64,000 nt of DNA from Nocardioides houyundeii (GTDB taxonomy: Bacteria > Actinomycetota > Actinomycetes > Propionibacteriales > Nocardioidaceae): contig NZ_CP025581.1 of the NCBI RefSeq assembly GCF_002865585.1, positions 2,046,001-2,110,000 on the forward strand, read 5' to 3'. Below, in pieces: positions 34,260 to 45,161 of the stretch (its first letter is position 1; each line of letters starts with the position of its first letter). The position numbers and the translations under genes are program-made. The notes under the pieces were generated by a model. The model was not told where the DNA came from, did not search any database, and worked only from the letters and a program-made list of their open reading frames with translations.

Positions 34260-34958
34260 ATGGCGGTCATGGATCCACTTGACCTGCTGGCCGAGGCCAC
34301 CAACGCCCTGGTGCGCAGCGTCGACGGCCTGGACGCCGACGCACTGGCGGCGCCGAGCGCCCTGCCCGGGTGGTCCCGGGGTCACGTGGTGGCTCACGTG
34401 GCCCTGAACGCCGAGGGGCTGACCAGGGCCCTCGCGGGCGTCGTCGAGGGCTCGGACGTCCCTCAGTACGACTCCAGCGCCGCCCGTGCGGCCGACATCG
34501 AGGAGCTTGCCGGGGCGCCCGAGGACGAGCTCCGCGCCAGGTTCCTGGCCAGCTGCACGCGGCTCGCGGACGCGACGGCGGCGCTGCCGGAGGGGCACCT
34601 GGACGCGACCGTGCGACGCACCGCGTCCGGCCGCCGTACTTTCAGCGCCCGCAGCGTCCCGGGACGGCGTCTGGTCGAGGTGGCGGTCCACCACGTGGAC
34701 CTCGACGTCGGCCACCGCCGCACCGACTGGTCCGTGGCGACCGCCGAAGCCCTGGTCGACTCCCTGGCGCTGGACCTGGGGGCACTGGGACCGCTCACGC
34801 TCCAGGGGCTGGACGCGGAGCGCACCTGGCGCCTCGGCGGAACCGACGGTCCCCTCGTCCAGGGCACCACCGCCAATCTCGCCTGGTGGCTCACCGGGCG
34901 AGGCGCCGACGGCCTCGCCACCGACTCCCCGTCCCTTCCCGACGTGCCGGCTCGCTGA
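34260..34958 (+). CDS. Maleylpyruvate isomerase family mycothiol-dependent enzyme
   Basis: 232-aa protein (229 from the in-frame ATG 34269) with the DinB-like four-helix metal-binding N-terminal domain and a C-terminal SCP2-like domain. Metal-ligand candidates are the histidine in [19 protein letters not shown] (about 37-55) and the later HHVDLDVGH region. The end [14 protein letters not shown] is typical of this actinobacterial family. Known members use mycothiol, for example for maleylpyruvate isomerisation; the substrate here is not defined. The downstream MBL-fold gene is 33 bp away and may belong to the same unit. Confidence 0.87.
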   Translation: MAVMDPLDLLAEATNALVRSVDGLDADALAAPSALPGWSRGHVVAHVALNAEGLTRALAGVVEGSDVPQYDSSAARAADIEELAGAPEDELRARFLASCTRLADATAALPEGHLDATVRRTASGRRTFSARSVPGRRLVEVAVHHVDLDVGHRRTDWSVATAEALVDSLALDLGALGPLTLQGLDAERTWRLGGTDGPLVQGTTANLAWWLTGRGADGLATDSPSLPDVPAR

Positions 34959-34991
34959 GACCGGCCCTCCCCCACCCTCCAGGAGCACGAC

Positions 34992-35687
34992 GTGAACGAG
35001 CACGACACGAACGACGGCGTCTACACCGGGCAGGTCCGGCCCGGTGGTCCCGCCCAGACTCGCGAGCTGACGGCGCTGAGCATCACCAAGGTCGCGGTCG
35101 ACGAGCAGATGAGCAACAACTGCTACCTGCTGCGCTGCCGCGAGACCGGCGCGCAGGTCCTGGTCGACGCGGCCGCCGAGGCGCCCCGTCTGCTCGAGCT
35201 GATCGGGCCGTCGGGACTGGACGCCGTCGTCACCACGCACCAGCACTGGGACCACCACCGGGCGCTCGCCGACGTCGTGGCGGAGCACGGTGCCACGGTG
35301 GTCGTCGGCGCCCCGGACGCGGACGCGGTCACCGAGCAGACCGGCGTGGCCGTCGACCGGCGGGTCGGCCAGGGCGACACTGTCACGGTGGGCTCCTGCA
35401 CCCTGCAGGTGATCGCGGTGGCCGGCCACACGCCGGGCTCGATCTGCCTGCTCTACCAGGACCCCGCCGGGCAGCCGCACCTCTTCACCGGGGACAGCCT
35501 GTTCCCGGGCGGGGTGGGCAACACCTTCGGCGACGCGGACGCGTTCGCCCAGCTCATCGACGAGGTGGAGACCAAGATCTTCGCCGAGCTGCCCGACGAG
35601 ACCTGGTTCTATCCCGGTCACGGGGACGACGGCCTGCTGGGCCAGGAGCGGCCGCAGCTGGCGCACTGGCGCGAGAGAGGCTGGTGA
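34992..35687 (+). CDS. MBL-fold metallo-hydrolase (glyoxalase II-like)
   Basis: 231-aa beta-lactamase-fold hydrolase with the full metal set: THQHWDHH (HxHxDH), AGHTPGS, TGDSLF and the late FYPGHGDD. The pattern is that of glyoxalase II or persulfide dioxygenase-like thiol-ester hydrolases. Its place after a mycothiol-dependent isomerase family gene suggests thiol-adduct chemistry, which is inference. The start is GTG 34992 after AGGAG. Confidence 0.9.
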   Translation: MNEHDTNDGVYTGQVRPGGPAQTRELTALSITKVAVDEQMSNNCYLLRCRETGAQVLVDAAAEAPRLLELIGPSGLDAVVTTHQHWDHHRALADVVAEHGATVVVGAPDADAVTEQTGVAVDRRVGQGDTVTVGSCTLQVIAVAGHTPGSICLLYQDPAGQPHLFTGDSLFPGGVGNTFGDADAFAQLIDEVETKIFAELPDETWFYPGHGDDGLLGQERPQLAHWRERGW

Positions 35688-35718
35688 GCCGTGAGCGGGC
35701 CTGGGTTAGGTTCGAGGC

Positions 35719-36377
35719 ATGACGACCGTTGAGCTGACCGCAGCGACCTTCGAGAGCACCGTGACCGCCCCGGGCATCGTGCTCGTGGACTTCTGGGCGG
35801 AGTGGTGCGGACCGTGCCGTCAGTTCGCCCCGATCTTCGACGCGGCCTCGACCGAGCACCCCGACATCGTGTTCGGCAAGGTCGACACCGAGTCTGAGCG
35901 GGACCTGGCCGCGATGGCCCAGATCACCTCGATCCCCACGCTGATGGCCTTCCGGGACGGCATCCTGGTGTTCTCCCAGCCTGGGGCCCTGCCCCCGCGA
36001 CGCTGGCCCAGCTGATCTCCCAGCTCCGCGAGCTGGACATGGACGAGGTACGGCGCCAGCTGGACGAGGCCGACGACGGCGAGCTGGACCTCGACACCTT
36101 CGCCGCGCAGCACGCGGCAGGCGGGTTCGTGCTGGACGTCCGCGAGGACGAGGAGTATTCCGCCGGCCACGTTCCCGGCGCCCACCACGTCCCGATGTCC
36201 GAGGTGCCGAACCGCCTCGACGAGCTCCCCAGGGACCGACCCGTGCTGGTGATCTGCCAGAGCGGCAACCGCAGTCGGAACGTGGTGGAGTTCCTCACCT
36301 CCCAGGGGATCGAGGCGCTCAACGTGGCCGAGGGCACCGGCGGCTGGGCCCGTCGCGGCTGGCCCTTGGAGCGCTGA
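35719..36377 (+). pseudogene. Thioredoxin-rhodanese reading frame, interrupted by a one-base frameshift
   Basis: The ATG 35719 opens a clear thioredoxin: DFWAEWCGPC with redox cysteines near 30 and 33, then SIPTLMAFRDG. After FSQPGALP the frame runs into PRRWPS and stops at 36015. Adding one C to the run at 35992-35996 restores the expected thioredoxin C-terminus (ATLAQLISQLRELDMDEVRR). The corrected frame then continues without a stop into a complete rhodanese domain (LDVREDEEYSAGHVPGAH, with catalytic loop CQSGNRSR) ending at 36377. The corrected product is 219 aa, a thioredoxin-rhodanese fusion. The ATG at 36039 is inside the thioredoxin tail and is probably not a natural start. Assembly error versus real mutation is undecided. 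Confidence 0.85.
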
Positions 36378-36402
36378 GCCCGGCCTGCTCTAACCTGCTC
36401 TG

Positions 36403-37032
36403 GTGCTCATCTCCGACGCTCACCGCCTGCTGTTCATCCACGTCCCCAAGACCGGCGGGGTGACCGTGGAGACCGTGGTGCGCGAAGGCGTCGACGACCT
36501 CCGCGACCTGGGGCCGCGGCGCCATCCCCGGCTGCGCTGGGTGCTGACCCAGGAGCCCGGTCTCGCCGACTACTGGACGTTCGGCTTCGTGCGCAACCCG
36601 TGGAGCCGGATGGTCTCCTGGTGGTCGATGATCGACCGCTGGAACCGACGCCTCGGCCCGGCCTCGGGCAAGCCCCAGGTGGAGCAGGACGGGCCTCGGG
36701 GCGGCAACCCCCTCTGGCGCGCGGTCGCGGAGTACGACGGCTTCGAGGAGTTCATCCTGCGCGGCACCGAGGAGCTCCCCCGCCTCGCCACCCCGCAGAT
36801 CTCCTTCCTGCAGACCCGTGGCCGCAAGGCCGACTTCATCGGTCGCACCGAGCGTCTGGCCACCGACATCGCGGTGGTGCAGGAACGGCTGGGCCTGCCG
36901 GTGGCCGAACCCCCTCGTCGCAACAGCTGGTCCAAGGGGCCCTGGCAGGACTACTACGACGACCGGACCAGGCGGCGCGTCGCCGACGTGTACCAGCGAG
37001 ACGTGAGCGAGTTCGGCTACACGTTCGACTGA
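36403..37032 (+). CDS. Sulfotransferase family 2-like protein
   Basis: 209-aa protein with both PAPS-binding elements of sulfotransferases: FIHVPKTGGVTVE (5-prime phosphosulfate loop, about 11-23) and GFVRNPWSRMVSWW (3-prime phosphate site, about 60-73). The length suits the single-domain family-2 type that acts on carbohydrates. The start is GTG 36403, 25 bp after the rhodanese stop. The acceptor is unknown. The 3-prime end overlaps the flavin reductase gene tail to tail by 16 bp. Confidence 0.85.
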   Translation: MLISDAHRLLFIHVPKTGGVTVETVVREGVDDLRDLGPRRHPRLRWVLTQEPGLADYWTFGFVRNPWSRMVSWWSMIDRWNRRLGPASGKPQVEQDGPRGGNPLWRAVAEYDGFEEFILRGTEELPRLATPQISFLQTRGRKADFIGRTERLATDIAVVQERLGLPVAEPPRRNSWSKGPWQDYYDDRTRRRVADVYQRDVSEFGYTFD

Positions 37033-37673
37033 TCCGGCGACTGATCCGGGCAGCCGGTGGAGCCGTATCCGCCCCGGAAGAACAGCAGTCCCTCCCCGGC
37101 GTCGTCGGCAACCACGTGGTGCACCCGTCCGATGACGACGTCGTGGTCGCCCGCGTGGTGCACGTCCTCGATCGTGCAGTCCAGGTGCGCCAGCACCCCG
37201 GCCAGCACGGGCGACCCGGTCTGGAGGGACGGGGACCACCTGACGCGGGCGAACTTGTCGATGCCGCGCGTGGCCATGGTGTTGGAGACCTCCGCCTGGT
37301 CGGCGGCCAGCACGTTGACGCAGAACGCGCCGGAGCGGCGGATCAGCGGCCACGCGGTGGTGCTCCGCGAGGGACAGAACAGCACCAGCGGCGGGTCCAG
37401 CGAGACGCTCGTGAAGCTCTGGCAGGTCATGCCGACAGGCACGCCGTCGTTCAGCGACGTCACCACGGTGACTCCGGAGGCGAACCGACCCAGCACGTCT
37501 CGGAACTGCCTGGAGGAGAAGGCCGGAGGCTGCTCCCGGACCGCCGCGTGGTCCCCCACCTGCGCCGGGAGCCCGAACTCCCCCTCACCGAGCCAGCCCT
37601 CGATCAGGTCAGGGCTGGGCCGGGTCGTCGGCCCGTGCTGGTGCCCGGACGCGCCGCGCTGCTGGTCGGTCAT
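37017..37673 (-). CDS. Flavin reductase family protein
   Basis: 218-aa FMN/FAD reductase-like protein. The core runs from FRDVLGRFASGVTVVTSLND through GMTCQSFTSVSLDPPLVLFC and ends with VHHVVADDAGEGLLFFRGGYGS, as in the small reductase components of two-component monooxygenases (HpaC/HsaB type). The ATG 37673 gives a disordered N-terminal tail of about 55 residues. It overlaps the 3-prime end of the antiporter gene by 65 bp on the same strand. No monooxygenase partner lies next to it. Confidence 0.87.
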   Translation of the reverse strand: MTDQQRGASGHQHGPTTRPSPDLIEGWLGEGEFGLPAQVGDHAAVREQPPAFSSRQFRDVLGRFASGVTVVTSLNDGVPVGMTCQSFTSVSLDPPLVLFCPSRSTTAWPLIRRSGAFCVNVLAADQAEVSNTMATRGIDKFARVRWSPSLQTGSPVLAGVLAHLDCTIEDVHHAGDHDVVIGRVHHVVADDAGEGLLFFRGGYGSTGCPDQSPDQSNV

Positions 37674-39219
37674 CTGACCATTCTCCCCCGGGGCCGGTGC
37701 CGGGCCGAAGACCGGCGTCCCGCCGGGATGCCGGGCCCACCTGCGCGGGACCGGCGTACCAGACGGCGAGCCGGCCGTGCTCACTGATCGCCTGCAGCCG
37801 GTGCTCGGTGGCCGCCCGCACGTCCTCGGGCACCACCAGCAGCAGGTGGTCTCCCGGACGCAGCGACGTGTGCCTGTCCGGCACCGCGATGGAGCCGCCG
37901 CGGGAGACCAGGGCCAGCACGGCCCTGGCGGGCAGCCGCAGGTCGTCGGCGAACACCCCGGCCAGCCGGGATCGCGACGGCACCACGAACTGCACCAGGC
38001 TGGCGTCCAGGTCCTCCAGCGGGGCCGACTCGACCTCCACGTCGCGCCCGCGCTCCACCACCACTGACGTGCGTCTCGCCAGCCAGGGCAGCAACGGAGC
38101 CTGGATCAGCACGAACGCGGTGACCAGCAGGAAGACCACGTCGAAGATCATGGTGGCGGACGGCAGCCCCTCCGTGATCGGGATGGTGGCCAGCACGATG
38201 GGCACCGCGCCGCGCAGTCCCGCCCAGGAGATGAAGACCTGGTGACGCCAGGGCACCCGCCACCACACGGCGCACGCCATCACCGAGAGCGGTCGCGCCA
38301 CGAAGGTCAGTCCGATCCCCACGATCGCGGCCGGCACCACCGCGTCGAGCAGGCGTCCCGGGCTGGCCAGCAGCCCGAGCAGCACGAAGAGCCCGATCTG
38401 GGCCAGCCACCCGAGCCCGTCGGCGAAGCCGGCGGTCGCCTGGCGGTGGGGCAGCTTGGCGTTGCCGAGCCACATCCCGGCCACGTAGATGGCCATCAGA
38501 CCGCTGGCCCCGGCCAGCCCCGCCACGGCGAAGGCCAGGAACATGATCGCGAACGTGGCCAGCGGGTAGAGCCCCGCGGCCGGCAGCGCGCTGTGGGCGA
38601 GCAGCACCTGCCCGAGCTTGGCCACCGCCAGACCCACCAGCACCCCCACGACCAGCTGGTAGCCGATCAGCCCCGCGATCTGCAGACCGCTGGCGGTGTG
38701 CCAGGCGTCGCTGGCCACCACCGTCACCAGGATGATCACCGGCGGGTCGTTGAAGCCCGACTCCGCCTCCAGCGTGGCCCGGATGCGCGGGAGCACCGGC
38801 AGCCGCCGCATGATCGAGAAGGTCGCCGCCGCGTCGGTCGACCCCACGACGGCGCCGAGCAGCAGCGCGGTCCTGGGCTCGACGTCGAGCGCGAGGTAGG
38901 CGATCCCGGCCGTCACCGTCACGCTGAGGGCGACGCCGAGCGTGGCCAGCAGCCCGGACAGCCCGACCACGGGGCGGATCACGTCCCACCGGGTGCTGAA
39001 GCCGCCCTCGGCCAGGATCACCGCCAGCGCCAGGGTGCTGAGCACCATGGTCAGGTCGACGTCCTCGAACTGGATGCCGAGGCCCGCCTCACCCAGGGCG
39101 AGACCGATGGCCAGGTAGAGGAGCAGGCTCGGCAGGCCCGCGCGGGCCGAGACCCGCACCGCGGCGACGCCGGTCAGCAGCACCAGGCTGGCGGTGAGGA
39201 TCCCCAGGTCGAGGTCCAT
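37609..39219 (-). CDS. Potassium/proton antiporter, CPA1 type (CvrA/NhaP2-like)
   Basis: 536-aa membrane protein with about 12 hydrophobic helices in the first 390 residues. The cation-exchange core shows VGSTDAAATFSIMR and ESGFNDPPVIILV (conserved Asp residues) and ISWAGLRGAVPIVLATIP. A RCK_C-like regulatory domain follows (VPSRSRLAGVFADDLRLP, LRPGDHLLLVVPEDVR). About 45 further residues, rich in G/P/R, extend past the expected end and overlap the flavin reductase start. This tail may be non-functional or mark a late frameshift. Confidence 0.9.
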   Translation of the reverse strand: MDLDLGILTASLVLLTGVAAVRVSARAGLPSLLLYLAIGLALGEAGLGIQFEDVDLTMVLSTLALAVILAEGGFSTRWDVIRPVVGLSGLLATLGVALSVTVTAGIAYLALDVEPRTALLLGAVVGSTDAAATFSIMRRLPVLPRIRATLEAESGFNDPPVIILVTVVASDAWHTASGLQIAGLIGYQLVVGVLVGLAVAKLGQVLLAHSALPAAGLYPLATFAIMFLAFAVAGLAGASGLMAIYVAGMWLGNAKLPHRQATAGFADGLGWLAQIGLFVLLGLLASPGRLLDAVVPAAIVGIGLTFVARPLSVMACAVWWRVPWRHQVFISWAGLRGAVPIVLATIPITEGLPSATMIFDVVFLLVTAFVLIQAPLLPWLARRTSVVVERGRDVEVESAPLEDLDASLVQFVVPSRSRLAGVFADDLRLPARAVLALVSRGGSIAVPDRHTSLRPGDHLLLVVPEDVRAATEHRLQAISEHGRLAVWYAGPAQVGPASRRDAGLRPGTGPGGEWSDDRPAARRVRAPARADDPAQP

Positions 39220-39222
39220 CCG

Positions 39223-39648
39223 CTAGCTGGTCCCGCGGTCCTGCACCAGGCGGCGCAGCTCGGTGGTGACCTCGACCTCGGCGGTGGTGACGGTGACGTG
39301 CTCCACCCGTACGCCGGGGACGAGCTGCTCCTCCTCCCAGCCCAGGTCGTCGCCGAGCCCGGGCAGCGCGGGCACGGTCCGCGTGGTGACCAGTCGCCGC
39401 AGCCGGTCCTCGACCGCGTCGGCGACGGTGGCCGCCAGCGCCTCGGGGTTGCGGGTGCGTGGCCCCTGCCAGGAGTACTCCACCTGGACGTGCGCGGTCA
39501 CGCCGTCCAGGGTGGTGGCGGTGACCACAGCCCACTGGTGCCGGGCACCGGTGTCGACCGCGATGCGTGGACGCATCATCGTCAACCAGGTGCCGACTGC
39601 CAGCGCGAGCGCCACGGGGACCAGCACGTACCAGATGTCAGGCTCCAT
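39223..39648 (-). CDS. Hypothetical protein with one N-terminal membrane helix
   Basis: 141 aa from ATG 39648. A single hydrophobic segment (WYVLVPVALALAVGTWL, about 6-22) would anchor it, followed by a soluble domain of alternating beta-type and charged segments (TATTLDGVTAHVQVEYSW, TVPALPGLGDDLGWEEEQLV). The pattern faintly recalls SPFH/band-7-like fragments but I do not recognise the family. The stop lies 3 bp before the antiporter ATG, so the two are co-transcribed and it might be an accessory factor of the antiporter, which is inference. Confidence 0.7.
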   Translation of the reverse strand: MEPDIWYVLVPVALALAVGTWLTMMRPRIAVDTGARHQWAVVTATTLDGVTAHVQVEYSWQGPRTRNPEALAATVADAVEDRLRRLVTTRTVPALPGLGDDLGWEEEQLVPGVRVEHVTVTTAEVEVTTELRRLVQDRGTS

Positions 39649-39751
39649 GGTTCGAGCATGGCCGACCGTGCGGGCAGAGCCCATGGGGTCCTGCACCCAT
39701 TCGCCGACCCTTGCGTCGACAGCGCCGACGACGTCTAGCAGGGTGGTGACC

Positions 39752-40717
39752 ATGTCACCCACCCGCGGTCTCTCGCTCTCCTCCCGAGTGATCGCGAGCA
39801 ACGGCGTCCTGTTCCTCCTGGGCACCGCGGTGCTCGCGTTCTCCCCTGCGACCGTCTCGCGCCAACCCGTGATCTCCGAGCTCGTCGTCCTCCTGGTGGG
39901 ACTGGGCATCATGATCGTGGCCAACTCGCTCCTGGTCCGGGTCGCCCTCACACCGCTGGACCGGCTGGTGACGCAGCTGGACCAGGTCAGGTCCAACGAG
40001 CCGCTGGCCCGGGTCTCCGACCCCGGCGGTGGCCTGGCGCACCGCCTCTCGCTCGCGGTCAACGACCTGCTCGACCGCATCGAGGCCGGACAGCGGCAGA
40101 ACGCGGTCTCCGCGCTGGCGGCCCAGGAGGCCGAACGGAGCCGGATCGCCCAGGAGCTGCACGACGGCGTCGGCCAGTCGCTCACCGCGGTGCTGCTGGA
40201 GCTCGGAGCGATCTCGGGTCCGGGTCGCGCCCCCGCCGAGCCTGCCCTGGCGCGCATCCGCGAAGGGGTGCGCGCCAGCCTCGACGAAGTTCGCTCGGTG
40301 GCGCGCCATCTCCGGCCGCACGTGCTGGAGGACCTCGGGCTGCGCAGCGCGCTCGCAGCCCTGACCAACGACCTGTTCACCACCGGCGACGTGCTGGTCC
40401 GGCGCGGCATCCTGCCGGGGCTGCCAGCTCTGCCCGACGACGTCGAGCTGGTGGTGTTCCGGGTGGCGCAGGAGGCGCTGACCAACGTCGCGCGGCACGC
40501 CCGGGCGCGCACCGTGGAGCTCGCCCTGAGCACCGTGGGCGAGCAGCTGGTCCTCGTGGTCGCCGATGACGGGCGCGGCATCCCGCCCGACGCCGCAGGG
40601 ACCGGGCTGCGCGGCATGCACGAGCGGGCGGCCCTCATCGGCGCCCGACTCCACGTGGGCCGCCGCGACGGCGGCGGCACCGTCGTGGAGCTCCGCGTCC
40701 CCCTGGAGCGGCCATGA
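39752..40717 (+). CDS. Sensor histidine kinase (NarL-type two-component partner)
   Basis: 321 aa from ATG 39752. Two membrane helices flank a very short loop (GVLFLLGTAVLAF and LVVLLVGLGIMIVANSLLV), followed by a HAMP-like stretch. The HisKA_3 dimerisation box ERSRIAQELHDGVGQSLTAVL carries the phosphorylated His, and the HATPase domain has VFRVAQEALTNVARHA and DDGRGIPPDAAGTGLRGM. The tiny extracytoplasmic loop suggests membrane or intracellular sensing. The stop overlaps the regulator gene start, so they form a pair. Confidence 0.93.
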   Translation: MSPTRGLSLSSRVIASNGVLFLLGTAVLAFSPATVSRQPVISELVVLLVGLGIMIVANSLLVRVALTPLDRLVTQLDQVRSNEPLARVSDPGGGLAHRLSLAVNDLLDRIEAGQRQNAVSALAAQEAERSRIAQELHDGVGQSLTAVLLELGAISGPGRAPAEPALARIREGVRASLDEVRSVARHLRPHVLEDLGLRSALAALTNDLFTTGDVLVRRGILPGLPALPDDVELVVFRVAQEALTNVARHARARTVELALSTVGEQLVLVVADDGRGIPPDAAGTGLRGMHERAALIGARLHVGRRDGGGTVVELRVPLERP

Positions 40718-41403
40718 GCACGGCCACCAGCACCGGCACGGGCACGGGCACCAGTACCGGGGCCCGGGTGCTGCTGGCCGACGACCACGCGCTGGTGCGC
40801 CGCGGCGTGCGCCTGATCCTGGACAACGAGCCGGACCTGCAGGTGGTCGCCGAGGCCGCGGACGGCGCCGAGGCGGTCCAGCTGGTCCGGGACGTGGAGG
40901 TGGACCTCGCCATCCTGGACGTGGCGATGCCCCGGATGACGGGGCTGCAGGCCGCCCGGGAGATCTCCCGGCGAGCCGACCCGCCCAAGATCCTGATGCT
41001 CTCGATGCACGACAACGAGCAGTACTTCTTCGAGTCGCTGCGGGTGGGCGCGTGCGGCTACGTGCTGAAGTCGGTGGCCGACCGCGACCTGGTGGATGCC
41101 TGCCGCGCGGCACTGCGAGGGGAGTCGTTCCTCTACCCCGGAGCCGAGAGCGCGCTGGTCCGGGACTACCTGGAACGGCTCGCGCGTGGCGAGCGGCTGC
41201 CCCGCGCCGTGCTCACCCCACGCGAGGACGAGCTGGTCAAGCTGATCGCCGAAGGGTTCTCCTCCCGCGAGATCGCCAGGATGCTGACCATCAGCATCCG
41301 CACCGTCGAGCGGCACCGGGAGAACATCCTGGCCAAGCTGGGGATGCGCGACCGCACCGAGATCACCCGCTACGCGATCCGGGTGGGCCTGATCGAGCCC
41401 TGA
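40714..41403 (+). CDS. LuxR-type response regulator (NarL/FixJ family)
   Basis: 229-aa regulator with an N-terminal receiver domain (LLADDHALVRRGVR; phosphorylatable Asp in LAILDVAMPRMTG; switch Lys in GYVLKSVADRD) and a C-terminal LuxR helix-turn-helix (LTPREDELVKLIAEGFSSREIARML). The first 12 residues are a repetitive S/T/G tail (TATSTGTGTGTSTG) not part of the fold. Its ATG 40714 overlaps the kinase stop. Target genes are unknown; the hydrolase 22 bp downstream is a candidate. Confidence 0.95.
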   Translation: MSTATSTGTGTGTSTGARVLLADDHALVRRGVRLILDNEPDLQVVAEAADGAEAVQLVRDVEVDLAILDVAMPRMTGLQAAREISRRADPPKILMLSMHDNEQYFFESLRVGACGYVLKSVADRDLVDACRAALRGESFLYPGAESALVRDYLERLARGERLPRAVLTPREDELVKLIAEGFSSREIARMLTISIRTVERHRENILAKLGMRDRTEITRYAIRVGLIEP

Positions 41404-41425
41404 GGCGCTGACTAGCATCGGGCCC

Positions 41426-42664
41426 ATGAGCTTCTTCGGCCGTCAGGTCGTCATCGCAGCCCTCACGGCCAACGCGCTGCGTCCCCTGCGCAGCTTCCGC
41501 TCAGGGGTGGTCTCCTTCCTGCTCGGCTTCGTCAGCACCGAGGTGGCCCCGCAGCTGCTGGCGGCCACGGCGCTGGACGCCGCTGCCCACCTGCCGCCCC
41601 GTCGCCGCCACGTCCCGGGACTGGTGCTGGCGTGCTTCTCGATGCTCGGACTGGGCTGGGTGGTGACGCAGAGCCGCCGCTCGCGGGTGCTGCTGGAGGA
41701 TGCCCTGGTCCAGGGACTGGGCGCGGAGAACGCCGAGCAGCTGGACTCCCCCACGCCGGCGGAGCGCGCCACCCGATGGCGCCGGTTCCTCAATCCCTTC
41801 GGCCTGCGCGACGCGCGGGTGTCGGTGGAGCGGGACGTCGCCTACGCCGAGGGCGGGCGCCGCGCTCGGCTCGACATCTACCGACCGGCCCAGGGCGAAG
41901 GGCTGGAGCACGCACCGGTCCTGATCCAGGTGCACGGCGGGGGCTGGACCGTGGGACAGAAGGAGCACCAGGCACTCCCGCTGATGCACTACCTCGCGGC
42001 CCAGGGCTGGGTCTGCGTCGCGGTCAACTACCGGCTCGCCCCACGACACCCGTTCCCGGCTCAGATCATCGACGTCAAGCGCGCCATCGCCTGGGTCAAG
42101 GAGCACATCGCCGAGTACGGCGGGGACCCCGGCCACGTCGTGATCACCGGCGGGTCGGCGGGGGGCCACCTGGCGGCGCTGGCCGCCCTCACCCCGGGCG
42201 ACCCGGCGTACCAGCCGGGCTTCGAGGACAGCGACACCTCGGTGCAGGCGTGCGTGCCGGTGTACGGCGTCTACGACTTCGCCGGCGCGACGGGCCTGCG
42301 CAGCGCGACGCAGATGCGCGACCTGTTCCTGGCACCACGGGTGCTGCGGAAGCGGTGGCGCGACGCGCCGGAGGAGTTCGAGGCTGCCTCGCCGATCCTG
42401 CGCGTCACGCCGGAGGCGCCCGACTTCTTCGTCCTGCACGGCACCCACGACACCCTGGTCGACGTCAACCAGGCACGACTCTTCGTCGCCGAGCTGCGGC
42501 GCACCTCGCGCGCCTCCGTGGTCTACGCCGAGCTTCCGGGGACCCAGCACGCCTTCGACTTCTTCCACTCGATCCGCTCCGGGTACATGGTCTCCACGGT
42601 CGGCCGCTACCTCACCTGGCACTGGAACCGACATCGCGAGGGACTCGACGTCGAGGTCTCGTGA
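41426..42664 (+). CDS. Alpha/beta hydrolase, esterase/lipase (HSL-like) family
   Basis: 412 aa. The N-terminal 100 residues contain hydrophobic segments (about 25-45 and 65-82) that would anchor it in the membrane. The catalytic domain follows, with oxyanion motif VHGGGWTVG, nucleophile motif ITGGSAGGHLAAL (Ser), a late Asp in HGTHDTLVDVNQ and His in LPGTQHAFDFF. This resembles the membrane-linked lipase/esterases (LipW/LipC type) of actinobacteria. The start is ATG 41426. Confidence 0.9.
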   Translation: MSFFGRQVVIAALTANALRPLRSFRSGVVSFLLGFVSTEVAPQLLAATALDAAAHLPPRRRHVPGLVLACFSMLGLGWVVTQSRRSRVLLEDALVQGLGAENAEQLDSPTPAERATRWRRFLNPFGLRDARVSVERDVAYAEGGRRARLDIYRPAQGEGLEHAPVLIQVHGGGWTVGQKEHQALPLMHYLAAQGWVCVAVNYRLAPRHPFPAQIIDVKRAIAWVKEHIAEYGGDPGHVVITGGSAGGHLAALAALTPGDPAYQPGFEDSDTSVQACVPVYGVYDFAGATGLRSATQMRDLFLAPRVLRKRWRDAPEEFEAASPILRVTPEAPDFFVLHGTHDTLVDVNQARLFVAELRRTSRASVVYAELPGTQHAFDFFHSIRSGYMVSTVGRYLTWHWNRHREGLDVEVS

Positions 42665-44441
<1,777 letters not shown>

Positions 44442-44452
<11 letters not shown>

Positions 44453-45161
44453 CAGGCTTGGTGAAGTAGAGGACCATGCTCTTGCCGATCACCGGGTCCA
44501 GCACCTTGCCGGCGAGCTGCAGCACCTTGGGCTGCTTCATGATCTCCCACACCAGGAGCCGGTGGTAGGCCCGGGCCAGCGGGTGCTGGTCGTTGTCGAC
44601 GCCCACCGCGCACTTGATCCACCAGTACGGCGAGTGCAGCCCGTGGGCGTAGGAGACACCGTCGTAGTGCATCCCCGCCTTGCTGATCTTGTCGACCAGC
44701 TCCTTGTCGGTGTAGATCCGGATGTGACCGCCAGGGGTGTTGTGGTAGTCGTCGGAGAGCTTCCAGTTGATGATCTCCGGCAGCCACCGGGGCACCGACA
44801 CGGCCAGGGTGCCACCAGGACGCAGCACCCGGACCAGCTCCTGGATCGCCTGGATGTCGGCGGGGATGTGCTCCAGCACCTCGGCCGCCACCACGCGGTC
44901 GAACTCGCCGTCGCCGAAGGGAAGCGCCAGGGCGTCGCCCTCCTTGACGTCGGCCTCGGCACCGGCCGGCACCTCGCCGGCCTCAGCCATGGCGACGAAG
45001 AGGTCGCGGACCCCGGCGAGCTCCTCGGCGTCCTGGTCGAACGCGATCACGTCGCCACCACGGCGGTACATCTCGAAGGCGTGTCGACCGGCGCCGCACC
45101 CCATGTCCAGGACCCGGTCGCCGGGACGCAGTCCCAGCCTGTCGAAGTCAACGGTCAGCAC
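44442..45161 (-). CDS. Class I SAM-dependent methyltransferase
   Basis: 239 aa from GTG 45161, preceded by GGGAGAG at good distance. UbiE/Methyltransf_11 pattern: RVLDMGCGAGRHAFEMYRRG (SAM motif I), AFDQD, ALPFGDGEFDRVVAAEVLEHIP (motif II) and LVRVLRPGGTLAVSVP (motif III). The C-terminal 80 residues include aromatic-rich YDGVSYAHGLHSPYWWIKC. It overlaps the glycosyltransferase upstream and the prenyltransferase-fold gene downstream, a tight three-gene operon. The substrate is unknown. Confidence 0.92.
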
